Below, piece after piece: positions 58,001 to 64,000 of a DNA stretch of 64,000 bases. The notes under the pieces were generated by a model, which did no database searches, was not told where the DNA came from, and saw only the letters and a program-made list of their open reading frames with translations. The stretch is from the NCBI RefSeq assembly GCF_003945595.2, contig NW_024104505.1, positions 620,001-684,000 on the forward strand, read 5' to 3'. Within the stretch, counting starts at the first letter, position 1. Each line of letters starts with the position of its first letter. The DNA is from Pipra filicauda (taxonomy: Eukaryota; Chordata; Aves; Passeriformes; Pipridae). The position numbers and the translations under genes were made by a program.

Positions 58001-61000
58001 GAATCAAGTAATGACAGTAAAAACAACAACAACAAAAAAATACCCAAACTCATCTCTGCCACTTAGATAGCAAGAACTGAACTAGTTTTGTGATTTTTTT
58101 TCCATTATACTCATCTGAATACAGTAAAAGAAACTACAGATTGCCAAGGAGACTTTTACCAGGGTATTGTGCAAGTGACAGTACTGGAAGTAGGAATTCT
58201 TTTTTATGCCCCTGGGCCAAGGCTTCTTCTGCTTTTGGTCTGCTTTTTCTTTTTTCTTCTTTTTAATATGTGTGATAGAAATGTCAGAAGTAAAGGACTG
58301 GAATTGCAGTGGGTTCAAAGAGGCTGAAGGCTCAAATCTTGCCTTAGCCCCTTTTGTTAAGCTGAAGGTTAAACTGTAAGGGTAGTATTCTCCCATTAAA
58401 GCTGGTGAATCACTACAATAAATGACCTATGGAGGCAAACACTGGACATTTTTAAGAACAGATTTATTAGCTAGAAGAGGATAAGTATGGCATTGACCAT
58501 ACTGAAAGTTTGCCTTAACCATACTTGGTGATCTGGAGATAAGTTTCATCACTGTTTTATGCTTGTCCCTGAAATGTGTGAAAAAGTCAAAGCAGCAATG
58601 ATAAAATCTTTCTGACTTGATTTTTATCTGTCGTACATTCCTCTGATATCTGTACATACTGCAACAAACCTCAGGACCCCTAAGAACTACAGACATAGTT
58701 ATGTATAGCTACGTTTGAGATGCAGCATAGCCCAGCATTACTGACCCTCTGCAATACACAGTACAGAGAATTCCAGCAAGGCCCCAGCAAGAAGTAAGAG
58801 GGAAACCAACATTATTTCTGCTTAGGAGAGCAAAGCGATTTCTGTGGGTTTTGAAGCAGTCTCAGACAGGGCTTGTACCTAAATTTAAGAAAATAAGAAC
58901 AGCAGTAGTATGTGAAATCAAAGGCCCATGGAGCTCAGTACCCTGTTTCTCACAGAGGTTGAGAAGGTGCTCAGGAAAGAGTGTAGAAACAAGGTGAATT
59001 GTTCCTGATACTTTTCCAGCCTGCATTTTGTCACAGTTTTCTTGTGGGATCTGGGGCTTTGGCTTAGCATTCTGGTACCTCAGTTTCTCAATTGTACAGT
59101 AAGTGTGAGGATGTTTCTTGCCTCACACTTTTTCATTATCTTGCTTGTTTAATTCTAACTACAGCTCTTTAGAATAATCTTTCCTCTGTTTTGTATTTGC
59201 TGTACCTTAACACCTAGGCACGCGGTTATTTACCGTGCAGTGTGGTCCCTGCATCCAGAAAACTGCCATCCAAGTGTATCAGACTTCACTTAATGTGAAC
59301 TCCAGCTATCGGAATGGTCTTTGCTTTAGGTTGAGCGTTGTAAGCATAAAGGATTGCATAAATAACACCAAGGAGGGATGGATTCTGCACAGGGACGGTC
59401 TTCTCTTTCCAAAACTGCTTGCCTTAATGCACAGAGCAAATGGCTGGGTTTAGGTAGTGCAAACCTACTCATTTTAACTTTTAACTTCATCTTGGGACAG
59501 CTGCTGTTCTGCCAGAATGTCCATTGCACACCACAGCAGGGGACTTAAAAGAAAAGTCTGGGTTTAGAGCTGTTTGTTTTTAGCCAGCAGTTCAGCATCT
59601 GTGAGTCAGCAACTGGTTAACAAATAAATAGCTTAAAGACAATGCCTCACTGGAAATTAAGCAGGGACTGCTATTGTTTTCCTTTCTGTATTCCCATCTG
59701 ATGAGATTGCATAAGCAGCTATTCTAACTTTAGGTATGAAGTAAGCATTTAGCACAAAGCTATACCCTCTGGGAGTGAATGGGAAGGGTCAAGGAATGCA
59801 GCTAGCAAATACTTGCTCACATAATTAAAGCCCTTACTCCTCTCTCCTCTGTTCCTCAAAAAATTTCAACATTTAATGCAGTCAGTCAGACTTTCTTAGA
59901 TAGAACAACGTGCTGTTCAGCAGACTTTCCAGTTATAGCATTCTGTGTTCCTTTCCCAGTTAACTCTGGTCTCACTGGGAGTTCTTACTTGCTCCCAAAA
60001 TATATGCAGTTTGTATAATCTGAATGGCAAAAAATTCACTGCAACCCATTCTTATTTCTTTTAGATATATCCAGTAATGTATTTTGTTACATATGTTTTC
60101 ATTTATTAAGCCAACCTTACACTCTTTAAAATCAGTAAATCTATTTTAAATTGTGTTTAATTTCCACGTGCTTGGTGAATATGTGAATAAATATATGACT
60201 GGATCGTTCCTTGCCAAAATGGAGAACTGCTGACACTGTTTTCTCTCAAGATGGAAATACCTCTTCTCAGCAGCTCTTAGCAATGGAATTATGTGAGGAG
60301 TGCTAAGTCAATTACCATGTGGAGGTAATCTTTAGTCACAAATCATAGAGCATGAAGCTAGTCAATCTTTTCTTTATGTAATTTTTTGTAATTTCCCCCA
60401 ATTCATTGAAATGTGGAGAAGTAGCCAAGAAATATCAGTTTCTACAGTACTTGGTGAATGCTTCTGACCAGCTTTTATATTCACAATTGTCTAGTCTGCC
60501 AGACAATAGCACAGTCTGTTGTGCTTCTTGGGCAGTTTCTGTGTCAGCCCCATAACTGCTGCCAGATGTCAACATCATGTTCAGGAACAAACTGCTTTGA
60601 TTTTGTTGAAGAGAACAGAATTGTATAAGGGGTCTGGTACCCACAGTGTTTACTGTAAATTCTATTTTAGAGTAACTGGTGTAGGTATGAGAGTTAATCT
60701 CAGTTGGCACTCAGCCAAACTGTTTAACTGGGATTTTACCTCAAAAGTGCTAAGCATTTAATGGGTTTCAGTATCTCGTGTGTTAAGAGGTTAACTACAT
60801 TTTGGGTCCATTAGAAGCTCACAACCCTTTTCAGTGACAATGAGGAAGTTAATTCATTCTTGGACTTTCAAAAGCAGAGGAAAGGCATTTCCTTTGTTAG
60901 AGCAAATTCTGTGCATGGGAAATAACATGAGAGGCTTTATGAGTGGCCAGAAATTCAAGCTAGCTTTCCAAGAGGAGCAAAAATCTATTTGTCCTGTATC

Positions 61001-64000
61001 AGCAGTGCCAGAATTTCCCCAAGAAAAATTCCTCCAAAGAAGGATGTTTGTTTACGCGTGAGAATTTACCGGCATATGCTGAACTAAATAAGAGTCCCTA
61101 GATTTTTTCCTAAAAACTAACAGTCATCTCCCAATAGGGAAATGGTGAGTTTGCTTTATAAACATGGGTTTAGTCAATGTCCACAAAGTAACTCTGATTA
61201 TGTCTTTTAACTCAACAAGTACATTGTTTTTTTCTGATTTCAGAGAAAAGAGACTCCCCATTTCTGCAGTGACAGCACTCATTAGTAAGACTAACATAAT
61301 CATTTATTCCTAACTGTACAGAGAGAGTTTTGTAAGATTTCTGCCACGTACATGGGGGAATGTATTTTCATGTCATATGCCCCCACTTTTGTAATTTTTG
61401 CTGCTGCACAAGCGAAAATTGTATCTGCTTGCTACAAATTACAGTTTACTAATTCAGGTGGAGAGAAGTAAAAGTAGTCCCAGATAGATTTGGAAATTGT
61501 AAAGAAAAAAGTAGTATATCACGTGTAGAAGATACTATAGAAATGTATTCGTCTCTGGTGTACGTGAAGCACCCCAAGTAATTGTTTCCATCCACGTGAT
61601 CCTAGAGTATTAAAACTAAGGACCACATAAATGAATGCAAAACCATTTTTTTTTTCAAATGGGAGAGCTGCTGAAGTTCTAGTCAGCTCATCCTCATCAT
61701 CAAAACATATTTACCTTTCAAGTCCCTTCCATACAGGATAATAAATGTTGAAAAAAACCCAAACCAAACCCTATGCAGATGCTTTTGCATGATATCTGAA
61801 GATAGATTGAAGGAAATATCCCACTGTAGACAAGATAAAGACCGAAAGTCCATTGCCAGAAATTTAAGTGCAGTATGTATAGCTTTATCCTAGCTAGGTC
61901 ACATCTGGCTTGTAAAGCAGTAGTCAAACAAGATAAGAAGTCCAGCGCACAGCTGATCCTGATCTTCTTAGCCTCTTCTTTCTGCTGTTTCGCCGTATTT
62001 TCCCTTTTGTGGTTATAGACTTTGGCCATATTAGTTCATTTTTAAAACAGATAAAAGGGAAACACCAACTTTATTGCTAATTCTCAAATAACTTGTCATA
62101 AAATTTCATGAGAACATGCGGCAGAAACACAAGGAGTCCATAGTCAGTAACTATTCCATGGAATTTGTTACTGCAGTAAAGGCCTGCTCTGGCTTGACAT
62201 GTTTCGATGAGGTCATTTATATCTGCCTATACAAGGGTTTTTCCCTTGTAACTTCATCAGGTTTATGGCATCTTCTGATTTCATGGACTAAATGAAGTAG
62301 TTTAGATGTGTAGTTTAGTAGTTTAGTTGAGGAGCAGCTATGATAGTCTCCCAAAGAAACATCTGCATTTCAAGGGTGGTTCCAGTTTACAAGAAGAAGA
62401 GAGAATGACTATCAAAGAGTGCCCTGAGTCTCATTGTCTGCTGAGAAACACACAACAGTATAGGCTGGATATGTGTGTGAATAATAATTATTCTGTCACT
62501 AATGTAATACATGGGCTGTATGCTCCAGTAAGGATATACACCTATGTACATATGTGTGCACAAATGGTAGAGAAGTGGAACAGAGAAGACTAAATCTCAA
62601 GGTGCTGGAGACAGCAGAATGCAAACAACAGAAATGAAGACTGTGGCATGGTATCTACAGAATAGAGAGTGGGTGGTTCTCACAGCTTCCCCATGAATTT
62701 CTACTCTTTGACGTTCTCAGTTTCTCAGTAATAACTTTTCAGCTCTTCTTCATGAGTGCTTTGAAACTTTGTGCCTTTCTGTTCTTATGAAAATAGTGTC
62801 AGGATACTGCACAGTGAGTCTGCAGATTGTTCATGTGGGTGAACCCATCCCTGCTGCTCCAATCTGCCTGCATTGAACTCTCCTGAGCTCCTGACTCTTG
62901 GGGCAGCCATGGCAGTGTAAACTCAAGTCTGTCTGCCCTAACAGCACCCTTCCTGGTCATCTGAGTGGGAAAGTATCTCTTTTAGTGTACCCAGTGTGTC
63001 TAACAGCGTTGTGATCAGCTATAACCATGACTCAGAATCTGTGTCCTGAGAGGGGGTTAATCTGATTTGCTTCAGTGTGATGGAAAATGAAATTGAGCAA
63101 TAAGCTTCAGGTTTTTCTAGTCATCCTTCAAGATCATTAGTCCTAGGACAGTATGTCAGCATCTGAGTGGCTCACTAGGTACACTCTGACATGGTCACTC
63201 CCATCATGCCCCTGTAAGTACACTCAGCCTTGATATGTCTGTTGTACAAAAGTCCTCCGAAACAGCAGTCATTTGTTATTCCTGGTCACAGACAGGACCT
63301 TACTCTAAGTATGCATCATTCCAGGGGTTCCTGTGCTCCTGTGACTGTTTCTTCTAGCTGCAGGTACATTACATTGGCTGTGGGAGCAGGTATCTATGCA
63401 TGTGATCTATCTGTGTTCTCTTTCTACAGTACACTGAATCCCTAGAGGTGCAGGGAGGAAGTAATTTCTGCACCATCTGCCTTTCTGATAGATACTTGTG
63501 GAGATTGCAAAAGGAAGGTCTGCTCTGCCCCCCTGGGCTACTTGGCATGTGTTGCTTTAATAGGACGTTAGTGAAACCAGGGTTATCTCCAACCTCATGT
63601 TCTGCAGAGAAATTAGTTCCTTTACAGATAGGACAGACGGCACCAGAATGGGTGTAGTTTACAATAGGCCAAATTAGAGCTTTGCTGTTATCTCAAAGTT
63701 CAAAGTGGGAGTCTTCAAACTACAGAGAAACTTCCTGGTACCAGAGCTATCCTGGGCAGAGTGCATGAGTCCTTCTGATGAAGTCCTGCACAGTTCTGCC
63801 GTAGCTCTGAAGTAGTTCACCTACTTCCACTGAACTGTGCATAAAACCCCACAATGCTGTTGTAGTGCATAGCTAATTTAACATCCGAATTGCTCATCAA
63901 AGGTAAATCCCCTAGCTGAACATTCACCACTGTGTGAGCATTTTTGCAGATTAGAGGCACCTACACACACTTACCCACTTCTTGCCTTAGTCCAGTAGTC
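55071..64000. other. Intergenic upstream of TNFAIP3, no gene recognised
   Basis: Nine kilobases of AT-rich DNA with only short open frames, no recognisable protein, RNA gene or large transposon. In mammals the region upstream of TNFAIP3 is a gene-poor interval rich in enhancers. That could hold here but cannot be read from the sequence. Confidence 0.55.
57145..57213. repeat. Compound (CA)n/(TA)n microsatellite
   Basis: About 70 bp of alternating CA and TA dinucleotides with short interruptions. Confidence 0.85.

Noticed and set aside
1..64000. CRISPR arrays, operons, rRNA or tRNA genes
   Set aside because: None seen. The DNA is vertebrate nuclear sequence; the tandem repeats are microsatellites, minisatellites or retroviral.

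Overview
The window is vertebrate, and almost certainly avian, genomic DNA. It carries CR1 LINE copies with the characteristic 3' end, an avian ERVL-type LTR, and a TNFAIP3 (A20) gene whose deduced protein is bird-like. The LTR content suggests a songbird, but that is inference. There are only two gene-rich objects: a young class I endogenous retrovirus (ERV) on the + strand at about 4.7-12.1 kb, and the complete TNFAIP3 gene on the - strand from about 54.5 kb down to 37.9 kb. The rest is intergenic or intronic DNA with decayed repeats.

Layout. 1-1.2 kb: two decayed CR1 pieces. 1.34-2.1 kb: an isolated CpG island with a polypurine tract, a 10-bp G-rich tandem repeat and a strong CTCF-type motif. 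2.1-4.7 kb: no gene seen. 4687-12087: ERV with two LTRs that look identical, a CACC target-site duplication, PBS, leader hairpins, a broken gag, a pol lacking protease and the RT palm but keeping RNase H and integrase, and a 910-codon env. 12-37.9 kb: no gene recognised; an LTR-like repeat (~13 kb), a minus-strand LTR (~16.2-16.8 kb), a CR1 with endonuclease remains (21.3-23.6 kb), a plus-strand LTR (24.6-25.8 kb) and a CR1 3' fragment (35.8-36.2 kb). 37.9-54.5 kb: TNFAIP3 with one noncoding and eight coding exons (804 codons plus stop), all junctions following GT/AG and keeping the frame. 54.6-54.73 kb: its promoter, with two NF-kB sites and a CTCF-type motif in a CpG island. 55-64 kb: no gene seen.

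Function. TNFAIP3 encodes the ubiquitin-editing inhibitor of NF-kB. The tandem kB sites directly upstream of exon 1 are the expected basis of its negative feedback loop. The OTU catalytic residues and all seven A20-type zinc fingers are visible.

The most unusual object is the ERV env. Between a signal-like segment and the surface-subunit region it encodes three consecutive immunoglobulin-like modules in one uninterrupted reading frame, followed by a furin-type site and a class I transmembrane subunit. I know of no described retroviral Env with this architecture, but I could not search for one. The matching LTRs argue that the insertion is recent, although gag is frameshifted and a large internal deletion joins gag to the middle of RT.
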